From positions 1 to 39,138 of the forward strand of contig JAJDBD010000027.1 of assembly GCA_029261575.1 (NCBI GenBank): a DNA stretch of 39,138 bases, written 5' to 3'. Below the pieces are notes generated by a model. That model was not told the DNA's origin and made no database searches. It saw only the letters and a program-made list of their open reading frames with translations. Shown here one piece after another: positions 27,621 through 36,304 of the stretch. Both the position numbers and the translations under genes were made by a program. This stretch comes from Nitrospinaceae bacterium (lineage in GTDB: Bacteria; Nitrospinota; Nitrospinia; Nitrospinales; JACRGP01). How positions within the stretch are numbered: position 1 is the stretch's first letter; the number at the start of each line of letters is the position of its first letter.

Positions 27621-28332
27621 CGTTGCGGTTGAGCAAAATGTCCAGGCTTTCGGGTCCTTTATTGAACAGCAGGTCGACGATGGAAAGGTGCGAGATGAAC
27701 GGTTCGCCGCGTTGTTTGTAGACGGGGTGGTCGTAGGTCTGATATTCCAGACGGATCGAGCGGTCGGCTAATTTTTTCTCGTCGATATAATTCTTTCCCG
27801 CCAGGCCTTCATAAAACGCGTCGGCTTTCAACTCTTCGCAGACGAATACGATCCGGTCCGTGGCGTCGCCCTGAGGATGGGCGGCGTGGAATTTTCGTTC
27901 CAGTTCTATCTCGGAGGAAACCACGGTCGGCGTTTCGATTCCCAGAATGGCGCACAGCTCCCGGGTGAGCGCGATGTTGAGTTCGGACAGGCGGGTCCAG
28001 CGTTTGCGGTAGAAGGGTTCGAGTCGGTCGCGGTATTCCTTGAAGTAGGGCGCGCCGGTGTAGTGGTGGAAAAATGATCGCCAGTGTTTGCTCTGCCAGT
28101 CTTGATGGTTGTCTATCTCTACTTCGTGGATGGCCTTGCCGAACAGGTTTTGGGAGACGACGGGGACGAACAGCCAGGACCAGCGGTTGTTGATTTTTAT
28201 CTTGTTCCGATTTCGCCAGGATTTTTTTTCGTACTGGAGTTCGTCGAAAAAAATAAAAAGGTCGGCTCGATGTATCTGTTCGAAATATCCCAGCCAGGGC
28301 AGATAGCTGGGCTGTACTCCTGCCAATGTCAT
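27580..28332 (-). CDS. WbqC-like family protein
   Basis: A 250-residue soluble protein with the family's N-terminal block GVQPSYLPWLGYFEQIHRAD, then YEKKSWRNRNKI and SWLFVPV. WbqC-like proteins are encoded in O-antigen and other glycan clusters, where they are suspected of amino-sugar or glycine-type modification; the biochemistry is unclear. The last residues, NRNASASGRATPGGKV, are encoded by a dispersed palindromic repeat (27590-27620), so the gene's native stop was probably lost or displaced by the repeat. Family members usually end close to the SLDILL block. It is divergent from the radical SAM gene, and both fit the glycan region to the right. Confidence 0.85.
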   Translation of the reverse strand: MTLAGVQPSYLPWLGYFEQIHRADLFIFFDELQYEKKSWRNRNKIKINNRWSWLFVPVVSQNLFGKAIHEVEIDNHQDWQSKHWRSFFHHYTGAPYFKEYRDRLEPFYRKRWTRLSELNIALTRELCAILGIETPTVVSSEIELERKFHAAHPQGDATDRIVFVCEELKADAFYEGLAGKNYIDEKKLADRSIRLEYQTYDHPVYKQRGEPFISHLSIVDLLFNKGPESLDILLNRNASASGRATPGGKV

Positions 28333-28412
28333 GTGTTGAATCCCCTTTGCGGACGCTATAAATGCCTGGAATGTGAGTTTAATTTATGCGATATTGTTTG
28401 ACAACTTTAGTT

Positions 28413-28486
28413 TTACCGGCGCCTTGTCGGTCCGTGTTCATCCGTAGTTGCAGTTTTTATCCCGTTAATCCTGTCTAAAATTTTTT
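28413..28486. repeat. Repeats in the WbqC/radical SAM divergent gap
   Basis: TTACCGGCGCCTTGTCGG (28412-28429) is followed by a 'TCCGTGTTCATCCGTAGTT' unit. Then comes TATCCCGTTAATCCTGTC (28458-28475) with a T run, the third copy of the family at 49 and 18605. Confidence 0.55.
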
Positions 28487-28498
28487 ACTGGCTCCGAC

Positions 28499-29401
28499 AT
28501 GAGCGAAATCCTGTTCCCCAGCCGCATCCATATAGAGCCTTCCAATTTCTGCAACCAGAAATGCCACTTGTGTCCGCGCAACGAAATGGAACGCGCGGAA
28601 GGCAACATGAGCCTGGAGGTCTTTCAAAAAATCGCGGACGATTGCCAGGGCCATGATCCTAAACTCTGGCTCCATTTCATGGGCGAACCTTTGTTGAACA
28701 AATCCCTGTTCGACATGGTGCGCTATGCCAAGGGACTGGGGATGAGCGAGGTGGGTTTTTCCACCAACGCTTCGTTTCTCGACGACCGCCTGGCGCAGGA
28801 GATTCTGGACTCGCCGCTGGACCGGCTGGAGTTTTCCATCGACGCCCTGGACGCCGAATATTTTCATCACATGCGCGGGATCGACGAATACCATCATGTG
28901 AAGGCCAACGTCGAAAAGTTTTTGCAACTCAAATACGAACAAAAGAGATCCATACCGAGGACGTCCATCCAGTTCATGAGCACCCCGGAGAATCAGGCCC
29001 GTCGGGGAGAAATCTCCGCCGCCTGGGAGCCGCGGTTGCAGGGCGACGATTTTATCATGTTCATCAACGAAATGGATTTTGTGGATTTCGACCGCCGCTT
29101 GCCGACCCAGACGATTTACGAACGCACGCCGTGCAACTGGTTGTGGAAATACTGCGTGGTGTTGTGGAACGGCGACGTGGCTCTTTGCGCCAGCGATTAC
29201 GATGGGACGGATATCATGGGCAACGTGATGGAGCAAAGCCTGGAAGAAATTTTTAACGGTGAAAAGTACCGCGCCTACCGCGAACTGCACGTCGCCGGCG
29301 ATTACGCCAAGATCGCCAATTGCGCGAAATGCGAGGTGTGGCGGACCATGGAGTTCCAGGGACACGAAACGCCGGGCTACACCAACATTCTCGCCAAATA
29401 A
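28499..29401 (+). CDS. Radical SAM protein with SPASM-type C-terminal domain
   Basis: A 300-residue enzyme. The radical SAM cluster motif is near the N-terminus: FCNQKCHLC with Cys 18, Cys 22 and Cys 25 in CxxxCxxC spacing. A GEPLLN block (GGE-like) and the STNAS strand follow. The C-terminal part has CNWLWKYCVVLWNGDVALC and then NCAKCEVW, the cysteine pattern of a SPASM auxiliary iron-sulfur cluster domain. Members modify peptides, sugars or other small molecules by radical chemistry. In glycan regions such proteins are often of unknown substrate. The surrounding methyltransferases and glycosyltransferases suggest a surface-glycan or lipid role, but that is inference. Confidence 0.9.
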   Translation: MSEILFPSRIHIEPSNFCNQKCHLCPRNEMERAEGNMSLEVFQKIADDCQGHDPKLWLHFMGEPLLNKSLFDMVRYAKGLGMSEVGFSTNASFLDDRLAQEILDSPLDRLEFSIDALDAEYFHHMRGIDEYHHVKANVEKFLQLKYEQKRSIPRTSIQFMSTPENQARRGEISAAWEPRLQGDDFIMFINEMDFVDFDRRLPTQTIYERTPCNWLWKYCVVLWNGDVALCASDYDGTDIMGNVMEQSLEEIFNGEKYRAYRELHVAGDYAKIANCAKCEVWRTMEFQGHETPGYTNILAK

Positions 29402-29517
29402 CCGGCGCCAGGCCGGCGAGGCGCCGGAACCGATGGTTTGAAATGGAAACCCTTTGTGTTAATCCGTGTCCATCGGCGGTTGCCGTTCTTTAACCGTCTT
29501 CAGGCGCTGGCCTGACA
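29402..29517. repeat. Repeats between the radical SAM and methyltransferase genes
   Basis: CCGGCGCCAGGCCGGCGAGG (29402-29421) is a palindromic GC block directly after the stop codon. A GTGTTAATCCGTGTCCATCG unit (29457-29476) and TTCAGGCGCTGGCCTGA (29499-29515) follow. All three are versions of repeats found elsewhere in the window. Confidence 0.55.
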
Positions 29518-29539
29518 ACGCTCCGCCGACTCCCCTTTA

Positions 29540-30262
29540 ATGGATCATCTTTCTTCCGACAACGTTTCCGAAATCGAAGGCTGGGACCAGGAAAATTACT
29601 GGTGGTACGTGGTGCGCAACCTGTGGCTGGACGGCGCCGTCCGCGAGGCCCGGACCCGGCACGCATCGCTCAAGCTGGTGGACGTGGGGTGCGGTCCCGG
29701 CGGCGTGTTACAAAGCATGTGCCGCAGGCACAAGTTCGATTTCGTTCTGGGACTCGACGGCGACGAGCGTCTGCTGAAACTGGCGCGGGAAAAGAACCTG
29801 CCGGTTCGACGCCACGACTTTGATCAGGACTTTGAACTCGACGAGCGACCCAATTTATGGTTTTGCCTGGACATGCTGGAGCACGTCGAGGACGACGCGG
29901 GCGTCGTTAAAAACATTCGTAAGGCCAGCGATCCGGGGGCGTTTTTGACGATCACGGTTCCCGCGCATCCGTTTTTATATTCGCCGTGGGATCGGGACAG
30001 CGGCCATTACCGGCGCTACACGCGGGCGCGCTTGCGAAGGATTCTGACGCCCAACGGATGGCGTATTCGCCGGATGTTTCATTTCTTTTCGTTCCTGGCG
30101 CCCATCGCCTTTGTCAGCCGGGTGATCGCGCGAGGGGAGCCGAAGGTGCCGCAGGTCTCGCCCACGCTGAACGGGTTGTTGATCGCCGCCGGATCTTTGG
30201 AGCGGTATCTTCCCGCTCTGCCCATGGGCACTTCCCTCTTTTGCCTGGCGGAAGCGGTATGA
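29540..30262 (+). CDS. Class I SAM-dependent methyltransferase
   Basis: 240 residues with a methyltransferase Rossmann fold. Motif I LVDVGCGPGG is at about residues 49-58, the acidic residue in LGLDGDER comes next, motif II-like LWFCLDMLEHVEDD follows, and TITVPAHPFLYSPWDRDSGH is near the C-terminal part. The VPAHPFL...W..D...GH pattern is common in glycan-locus methyltransferases. The C-terminal third is hydrophobic (FHFFSFLAPIAFVSRVI) and may associate with the membrane. Its stop overlaps the start of the following GT-C gene in an ATGA, so the two are translationally coupled. The methyl acceptor is unknown. Confidence 0.88.
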   Translation: MDHLSSDNVSEIEGWDQENYWWYVVRNLWLDGAVREARTRHASLKLVDVGCGPGGVLQSMCRRHKFDFVLGLDGDERLLKLAREKNLPVRRHDFDQDFELDERPNLWFCLDMLEHVEDDAGVVKNIRKASDPGAFLTITVPAHPFLYSPWDRDSGHYRRYTRARLRRILTPNGWRIRRMFHFFSFLAPIAFVSRVIARGEPKVPQVSPTLNGLLIAAGSLERYLPALPMGTSLFCLAEAV

Positions 30263-32334
30263 CGGAAGCTCCTTCCGTCCAGCCCATCGGAAATGGCGCG
30301 CGCGGTTTCTTTTTTCGCGAAGGCGATTTCATGGGACCCAATCCATCCAAGGACCTGAAGGCCTACGCGGCGTTTTTTCTCCTGGCCTTTTTTTATCTCG
30401 CCTGGTTTTGCAAGTACGGTCTCAACGTTGCGGACGAAGGCCTGCCCTTGAGCGGGGCGATCCGGGTCTTGAACGGAGACACGCCGATGGTGGATTTTCA
30501 GAGCTATCCTCCCGGCAGGTTTTATTTATACGTTTTGATCTATAAGATTTTCGGCGCCAACATGCTGGCGGTGCGTCTGGTCGTCTCGTTTTTCACCGCC
30601 GCCGCAGCGCTGATGATTTTTATCGCCTCCGGAAATATCATGTCCAGGCCTTTTGCCCTTTTGGCCGCCATGATTTTTTTGGTCGGACCCGGCACCTATT
30701 ACGCCCGATACATTCCGTTTTTCACCGCGTTCAGTATTCTGGTTTTCGCGCAATATTTTGCCGGCCGCAAATACGCGCTTCAGGGGTTGGGATTCGTCGG
30801 CGGATTGACCTGTTTGTTTCGTTACGACGTCGGCGCGTTTTTGTTGTGCGCCGCATTTTTTGTGCTGGCGCTGAAAAACTTCCACGAGGGCCGCTGGAGA
30901 AACGTTTTCAGGGAAGGCTTGAGCCTGGCCCTGGGCGTCGTCGTTGTTCTGGGTCCGGTCGTGTTGGCGATGGCGGTTGAAGGTTATCTTTGGGATTTTA
31001 TTGCTTTAAATTTAAAGTTGCTGTTGGGCGGCTACCAGAAAATCGCCTTGCCGTTTCCCCGGTTTAACGAAAGTCCCTGGGACGAATGGTTGATATTTTA
31101 CGTCCCCCTTTTCGTTTATGCCGTCGCCTTTGCGGCGCTGCTTTACGCCGGACTCAAAAAAAAAATCGGCGGCTGGGATTTTTTCATACTATACGTTCTG
31201 GCGCTGGGAGTGGTCACGTTCAATCAGGCGATTTGGCGCACTCAACCAGAAAACATCGTGAAGGTCATGATTCCGGCGGAAATTTTATTCGCCCTGCTGG
31301 GCCACCGGGTATACGCCGGACTCCCGACCCTGAAACTGAAGGCAACCTGGGGAATTTTGATTTTGACGCTTCCTGTTTTGTTTGGTCATACGATGTTGAC
31401 CAAGTACAAGTTTTATCTGGGCAGCGCCGGGGTCGCGGGAGAAAATTACAAACGGCTGGACGTCGACCGAGGAGGCATTTACCCCGCCAAAAATCAGGCG
31501 ACGGTTTACCGGGAAGTCGTTCGCTACATTCAGACCCATACGGAAAAAGACGATCCCATTTACGTCACGCCGTTCATTGGCCACCCGCTTTACTTTTTGT
31601 CCGAAAGGTCCAATCCGGGTTTCTTCGAATGGATTCTTCTCACCACCCCATTGATGTATCCCAACACGTTTGATCGACTGGCGAAATCGCTGGAAACTTC
31701 GGGCGTCGACGTGATCGTTTATTTTGAGTTTGCTTTGGATAATATGGAGGACCGGCGGTTGAAAAATTTCTTCCCGGAATTTTACAACTATCTTTTCGAC
31801 CGCTATTATCTGGATCGAATGATCGGCAATTTCATGATGCTCCGGAAGGGAGGGGGAAACATTGCCGCCATGCAGACGATAATGGACGCCTTCAGCGGCG
31901 AGGTCAAAGGGGCCATTTCCCTGGGGCAGGATTTTGTGGCGCGGAAAGACAACCTGCATCGCATCCTGGTGCGGACCATTGATTTAACGGGCGCCGGGAG
32001 CGGAGACTTTGTTCTGCATCTGATGGACGGATCTAAAAATGGCAAGGAACTTGCGCGGGCGACCGCCCGAGTCGCCGATACGGTCGTTAACGAGTGGCTC
32101 TCGTTTGATTTTCCGGCCTTGCCGGATTCCTCGGGGGAACAGTTTTATTTTTATCTGGAATCGTCCCGGCCGGTGGACGCTAAAAACCTGAGCCTGTGGT
32201 ACACCCAGCAGGACCGCTACCCGGATGGCGGGATGTACGCCAATCATCAACCGATTCCCGGGGACCTGACGTTCATCGCTTTATCGAAGCCGCAACCGGG
32301 TTCGGTCGGCGAAGTTTCATCGAATGGCGAATAA
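30259..32334 (+). CDS. GT-C type membrane glycosyltransferase (ArnT/PMT-like)
   Basis: 691 residues if started at ATG 30259, which overlaps the upstream stop as ATGA with GGCGGAAG before it. A second ATG at 30331 is also possible. About ten membrane segments precede a soluble C-terminal domain (about 430-690). After the first membrane segment the loop NVADEGLPLSG carries the Asp-Glu pair expected for a GT-C catalytic or metal-binding loop, and YPPGRFYLYVLIYKIFGAN resembles the PMT/ArnT family. Such enzymes use polyprenyl-phosphate sugars on the periplasmic side to modify lipid A, proteins or glycans. The C-terminal soluble domain has a beta-rich stretch resembling a carbohydrate-binding fold, which is inference. 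Confidence 0.85.
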   Translation: MTEAPSVQPIGNGARGFFFREGDFMGPNPSKDLKAYAAFFLLAFFYLAWFCKYGLNVADEGLPLSGAIRVLNGDTPMVDFQSYPPGRFYLYVLIYKIFGANMLAVRLVVSFFTAAAALMIFIASGNIMSRPFALLAAMIFLVGPGTYYARYIPFFTAFSILVFAQYFAGRKYALQGLGFVGGLTCLFRYDVGAFLLCAAFFVLALKNFHEGRWRNVFREGLSLALGVVVVLGPVVLAMAVEGYLWDFIALNLKLLLGGYQKIALPFPRFNESPWDEWLIFYVPLFVYAVAFAALLYAGLKKKIGGWDFFILYVLALGVVTFNQAIWRTQPENIVKVMIPAEILFALLGHRVYAGLPTLKLKATWGILILTLPVLFGHTMLTKYKFYLGSAGVAGENYKRLDVDRGGIYPAKNQATVYREVVRYIQTHTEKDDPIYVTPFIGHPLYFLSERSNPGFFEWILLTTPLMYPNTFDRLAKSLETSGVDVIVYFEFALDNMEDRRLKNFFPEFYNYLFDRYYLDRMIGNFMMLRKGGGNIAAMQTIMDAFSGEVKGAISLGQDFVARKDNLHRILVRTIDLTGAGSGDFVLHLMDGSKNGKELARATARVADTVVNEWLSFDFPALPDSSGEQFYFYLESSRPVDAKNLSLWYTQQDRYPDGGMYANHQPIPGDLTFIALSKPQPGSVGEVSSNGE

Positions 32335-32478
32335 GGGATTTTGACAATATCCAAAACGACGCTACAGCCGTGGAGCTGGTTCCAAGCGTTCGCAAGGCGT
32401 TTCCCTGGTTTTTTGAAGCGCGACCCAACGGGTGGAAACTGAAATCGTCCCATATAAATTTTTCTGGAGGAAATTTAC

Positions 32479-33318
32479 TTGGCTGGAATCTGGAGTGTCT
32501 TAAAAAAAATTAAAAACAAACTCGGCGGCGAGGAAATCTCTCCTGAAAAAAACCCCGAGTATATTCATCAAGCCCCCGCCGATCAGATCGCGCTCGATTT
32601 GTTCAAGGGAGAGTGGTCCTCGGCCATGCCCTCCTGCCGGTCCGACCTGCAGGCTGGACCTATCAATTTATTTGAGGACGCGCGTATCCAGTGGGCGGAA
32701 GAATTGTTGGGCGGGTTTAAAGGTCTTCGCGTTCTGGAGCTGGGTCCCTTGGAAGCCGGGCATTCTTATATGATGGAGCAAGCCGGGGCCGAATCGATCC
32801 TCGCCGTGGAATCCCATACCACCGCTTATTTGCGTTGCCTGGTCGTGAAGGAAATTTTTGAATTGAAGCGGACGCGGTTTTTGCTCGGGGATTTCGTGGA
32901 ATATTTGAAAGCTCGGCAGGAGAAATTCGATTTTTGCCTGGCCAGCGGTGTGCTATACCACATGCGCAATCCGGCAGAGTTGATTGAACTTATTTCCAAA
33001 GTGGCGGACAAGGCGCTTTTATGGACGCATTATTACGACGGGGAGATCATTGGAAAAAGTCCCGGGATCGCGGGACATTTTTCCGATACGAATTCTTTGG
33101 AGCATGCGGGTTTCAAGTACACGGGACATAAACAAAATTATTACACTGCGGTGACCAACGCAAATTTTTGCGGCGGAACGGCTCCGTACAGTCATTGGAT
33201 CCCCCGCGAAGATATCTTGTCCTGCCTGAAGTATTTCGGGTTCGCTAAATTGCAGGTGGGTTTCGACGATAAGGACCATCCCAACGGTCCGGCCTTCTGC
33301 GTTTACGGCGAAAAGTAG
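32479..33318 (+). CDS. Class I methyltransferase, DUF1698/CmoB-like
   Basis: A 279-residue protein with TTG start at 32479 and a strong GGAGG 8 bases upstream. No other start fits better. Motif I is LRVLELGPLEAGHSYMM, an acidic residue follows in ILAVESHT, and FDFCLASGVLYHMRNPAEL is the typical catalytic-motif region of this methyltransferase group. The C-terminal part has a YSHWIPREDILSCLKYFGF block, also common in the group. The substrate is unknown; the glycan neighbours suggest a sugar or lipid acceptor. It is the last plus-strand gene of the region and is convergent with a GT2 gene. Confidence 0.85.
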   Translation: MAGIWSVLKKIKNKLGGEEISPEKNPEYIHQAPADQIALDLFKGEWSSAMPSCRSDLQAGPINLFEDARIQWAEELLGGFKGLRVLELGPLEAGHSYMMEQAGAESILAVESHTTAYLRCLVVKEIFELKRTRFLLGDFVEYLKARQEKFDFCLASGVLYHMRNPAELIELISKVADKALLWTHYYDGEIIGKSPGIAGHFSDTNSLEHAGFKYTGHKQNYYTAVTNANFCGGTAPYSHWIPREDILSCLKYFGFAKLQVGFDDKDHPNGPAFCVYGEK

Positions 33319-33392
33319 GGCGTTGTCAATTAGGAAGGTATTTTCATTCTCCACAAAACTTAGGCCCTCCACGAAACAAATGGGGGAAAATT

Positions 33393-34358
33393 TTAGTCCC
33401 GATACCAACGCAGATATTCGTCCGCCCCGATGTTCGCCGTTTCCTGAATCCGGTTCCTTTTTTTACAATACGTCGGCAGGCAACGTAGAAACGCCAGAAA
33501 TCCCAACAGGGACAGCGGCTCCCGGACCGCGTAGGCGCCCAATCGCATTAACTCCACTCCCAGCGTCCGAATCCAGTTTTTAGAAAAAGCCTCGAAGGGT
33601 TCGTTTTTCAAATAAACCAGGTAACGGTTTTTAGCGGCGTGGACTTTAACGCCCGGAGGGCGGGACCCACCCGTGCCGCCGCGGGCATGGCGGGCGCGGG
33701 CCCTAGGGACGTAAAAATTTTTCCATCCGCGAAGCAAGGCCCGTAAGGCCAGATCGACGTCCTCAAAATAAATGAAAAAACCGACGTCGAAATATTCGCC
33801 GTCCAGTTTGACGTCCTCCAGCATGGCGCGCCGGTAAAGGACGGCGGCGCCGTTGATCCCCATGACGTCTTCCGCGTCGTCGTACTGTCCCGCGTCGGGT
33901 TGATCAGACCCCCGGTCCCAAGGCCGACGCTTTTGGGCCAGCAGGGTCAGACCGGCGGAATCGATCATGGAAGTTGTGATCCCATCCTTTATAGGACGCA
34001 GTAATTTACCGCCCAGCGCTCCCAGGGTTTCATTTTTCAGGGCGCGTTCCATCAAGCGTTCCAGGTAATCCGGTTCCAAGACAACGTCCGGGTTGAGCAG
34101 AAAAACAAATTCGCCGCGGCCTTGTTCTATTCCCTGGTTGGCGGCGCGGGCGAAGCCCAGGTTTTCGCGATTGCGGATGATTTTAAGGTCGGGAAAATTT
34201 TTTTCCGCCGTAGCGAGGGAGCCGTCCGTCGAGGCGTTGTCGATCAAGACGCTTTCGTAATCCGTCCAGGTTTGTTTGCGCACGGATTCCAGGCAGGCGG
34301 GCAGACAATCGGCCCCGTTCCAGTTGACAATGACGATGGAAATCTGGGGCGCGGTCAT
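33393..34358 (-). CDS. GT2-family glycosyltransferase
   Basis: A 321-residue inverting glycosyltransferase with the GT-A fold. The N-terminal ISIVIVNWNGADCLPACLES and the VLIDNASTDGSL block bind the nucleotide sugar. The Asp-containing metal motif is in LLNPDVVLEPDYLE, and DVGFFIYFEDVDLALRALLR is the acceptor-side ED block of rhamnosyltransferase-type GT2 enzymes. No membrane segment is seen apart from a mildly hydrophobic C-terminal stretch. It is the last gene of a minus-strand series with the GT2-methyltransferase, GT4 and methyltransferase genes. The donor and acceptor cannot be told from sequence. Confidence 0.92.
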   Translation of the reverse strand: MTAPQISIVIVNWNGADCLPACLESVRKQTWTDYESVLIDNASTDGSLATAEKNFPDLKIIRNRENLGFARAANQGIEQGRGEFVFLLNPDVVLEPDYLERLMERALKNETLGALGGKLLRPIKDGITTSMIDSAGLTLLAQKRRPWDRGSDQPDAGQYDDAEDVMGINGAAVLYRRAMLEDVKLDGEYFDVGFFIYFEDVDLALRALLRGWKNFYVPRARARHARGGTGGSRPPGVKVHAAKNRYLVYLKNEPFEAFSKNWIRTLGVELMRLGAYAVREPLSLLGFLAFLRCLPTYCKKRNRIQETANIGADEYLRWYRD

Positions 34359-34414
34359 TAGCGGCTCCTAAAAAATTGTAAGGGCGAAAAAATTTGGAAC
34401 CAATGCGTCATTGG

Positions 34415-36304
34415 TTATGCTGGATGTTTTCGGACTACAATGCGAAAGGATTGATAACGCCGGTCCAGGCGCGAAAAATAAGGAGCGAGGCGTGGCTGAT
34501 AACTATGCTTCTCGGGAAAATTGTACAAGGCGTCCTCGATTTTAAGTCCATATTCAGCGCTCAAACTTTCAACCATTTTGATTATTTGGGCGGGAGAAGG
34601 GAAATGATAATCCAGAAGAATGTTGAGTCGGTGCCGCGTATCCTCGGAAAGCTTATGCGAAATTTTAAGTTTTAAAAAGAAGCCGATCAAAACGTCCCGC
34701 ATCCCTTTTGGAACGTAGTGAACGTAGTTGTACATTGTGTGCTGTTCCATTTTGAAGTAACGGTTGGGAAGATCGAGAAAAAGAATTCCTCCTGGTTTTA
34801 ATACGCGAAAAAGCTCCCTCAAATATTGCGGATTATCTTTTGTATGCTCCAGCACGTGCAGACTGGAAACGACGTCGACGGATTGATCCTCGTAAGGCAG
34901 GGACAAACCGTCGTAGAGATTGATTTGAACCTCGTCGCCTGGACGTTCCTGAAAACGCAGTTTGCTCAGTTCGCTTAAAGCCGGGTCGACCTCGACGCCG
35001 ATGCACTTGGACGCTCCGCGTTCGGAAAATATCTGAACGCACCCGCCGGAACTGCATCCGGAACTGAGAACCGCGCTTCCAGAGAGGGGATGATATTGTT
35101 CAATTTCATCCGCCCAATAATAAAATCGGCTGGGATCTAAATGAGTTTCCAAAATCCTTTGGTGGTCGAGAGGATTTTTAACGGGCGCGGCATATTCTTT
35201 TATCGCATTTTTAAAGGTTTCAGAAAGGGATTTGTCGATTTTTAATTGGGCTGGTTCCTCCTTTTTTAAATCCTCCTCGCTACGCACCCACGTCTCGTAT
35301 TTCTGGTGGAGAGTCATTAATTTTTCCGAGACCTGGAACATGCGAATCACCTCCCGATAATCAACCTTTCTTTTTCTTTGGATAGACCATCGCTTCAATA
35401 GCATGGAACCCATGTTAAGAAACGCAAAAAGGATTCCCTTAAGGCAAGCCCGGCCCAGCGCAGGATTGATTTTGTAATAAGCGCGGGTGTATCGAACCCG
35501 GGACCCGACGATGCGGTGCGCGTTGCGGATCAAGGCGATTAAGGGATAATTTTTTATAATCACGAACAGACTGTTGCGGGCGAGAAGAAACAGGGTCTTG
35601 GGATTGTTCTCGCTGTTTTCCCCTTCCTTGGGGGCGGAGCCTTTGTGGTAGACCAGGGCTTCGGGGACAAATTCGCAGGCGTAGCCGCAAATCTGGGCGC
35701 GAAAATTGAGGTCGACGTCCTCGTAATACATCATCAGGTCTTCGTCGAACCATCCGATTTCGTCGAGCATTTTTTTTCGATACAAGGCGGCTCCCCCGCA
35801 AGCGCCGAAGACGCGGAAGCTTTTTTGAAATTCCGGGGCGTCTCTTAAGGACCAGCCCAAGCGGTAGGCGTAGCCGTTGCTCAAATACACATCCCCCGCT
35901 CCGTCCAGAATGTCTTGATAGTCGTAGTCCATCATTTTGGAAGCGCAGGACCCCAAAGTGGGATCTTCCTCTAAACGGGCCTTCAAAGCCGCCAACCAGT
36001 TGCGATCTACGACGGTATCTTGATTGAGCAGGGCGATATAATCCGTAGCGCGCGCCTGGCTCAGGCCAATATTTGCGGCGCGTGCGAAACCCAATTTGTC
36101 CTGATAGTAGCTGGCCCGAACCTGGGGGAAATCGGCTTCCAGAAATTCGCGGGTCCCGTCGGTCGAGCCGTTGTCGATCACAATCGCCTCAAAATTATTT
36201 TCAGTTTGACCAAATAACGAACCCAGGCAGGATTTCAAAAGGTCGCGCCCGTTATAAGCCGGGATGATCACGCTGATAGAAGGAAATTGTTGGTTGAGTG
36301 TCAT
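34415..36304 (-). CDS. Bifunctional GT2 glycosyltransferase - SAM methyltransferase fusion
   Basis: 629 residues from ATG 36304, which overlaps the GT4 stop as ATGA and has CGGAG before it. The N-terminal GT2 domain (about 5-290) shows ISVIIPAYNGRDLLKSCL, VIDNGSTDGTREF, LLNQDTVVDRNW and WFDEDLMMYYEDVDLNFRAQ. A linker with basic and coiled segments follows (about 290-370). The C-terminal class I methyltransferase (about 405-600) shows LSSGCSSGGCVQIFSERG, CIGVEVDPALSEL, VSSLHVLEHTKDN and ELFRVLKPGGILFLDLP. One protein thus probably adds and methylates a sugar, a known way to cap or tailor O-antigen chains. This is inference from domain order. Confidence 0.9.
   Translation of the reverse strand: MTLNQQFPSISVIIPAYNGRDLLKSCLGSLFGQTENNFEAIVIDNGSTDGTREFLEADFPQVRASYYQDKLGFARAANIGLSQARATDYIALLNQDTVVDRNWLAALKARLEEDPTLGSCASKMMDYDYQDILDGAGDVYLSNGYAYRLGWSLRDAPEFQKSFRVFGACGGAALYRKKMLDEIGWFDEDLMMYYEDVDLNFRAQICGYACEFVPEALVYHKGSAPKEGENSENNPKTLFLLARNSLFVIIKNYPLIALIRNAHRIVGSRVRYTRAYYKINPALGRACLKGILFAFLNMGSMLLKRWSIQRKRKVDYREVIRMFQVSEKLMTLHQKYETWVRSEEDLKKEEPAQLKIDKSLSETFKNAIKEYAAPVKNPLDHQRILETHLDPSRFYYWADEIEQYHPLSGSAVLSSGCSSGGCVQIFSERGASKCIGVEVDPALSELSKLRFQERPGDEVQINLYDGLSLPYEDQSVDVVSSLHVLEHTKDNPQYLRELFRVLKPGGILFLDLPNRYFKMEQHTMYNYVHYVPKGMRDVLIGFFLKLKISHKLSEDTRHRLNILLDYHFPSPAQIIKMVESLSAEYGLKIEDALYNFPEKHSYQPRLAPYFSRLDRRYQSFRIVVRKHPA

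Noticed and set aside
28475-29365. Minus-strand open frame opposite the radical SAM gene
   Set aside because: The radical SAM motifs on the plus strand are unambiguous.
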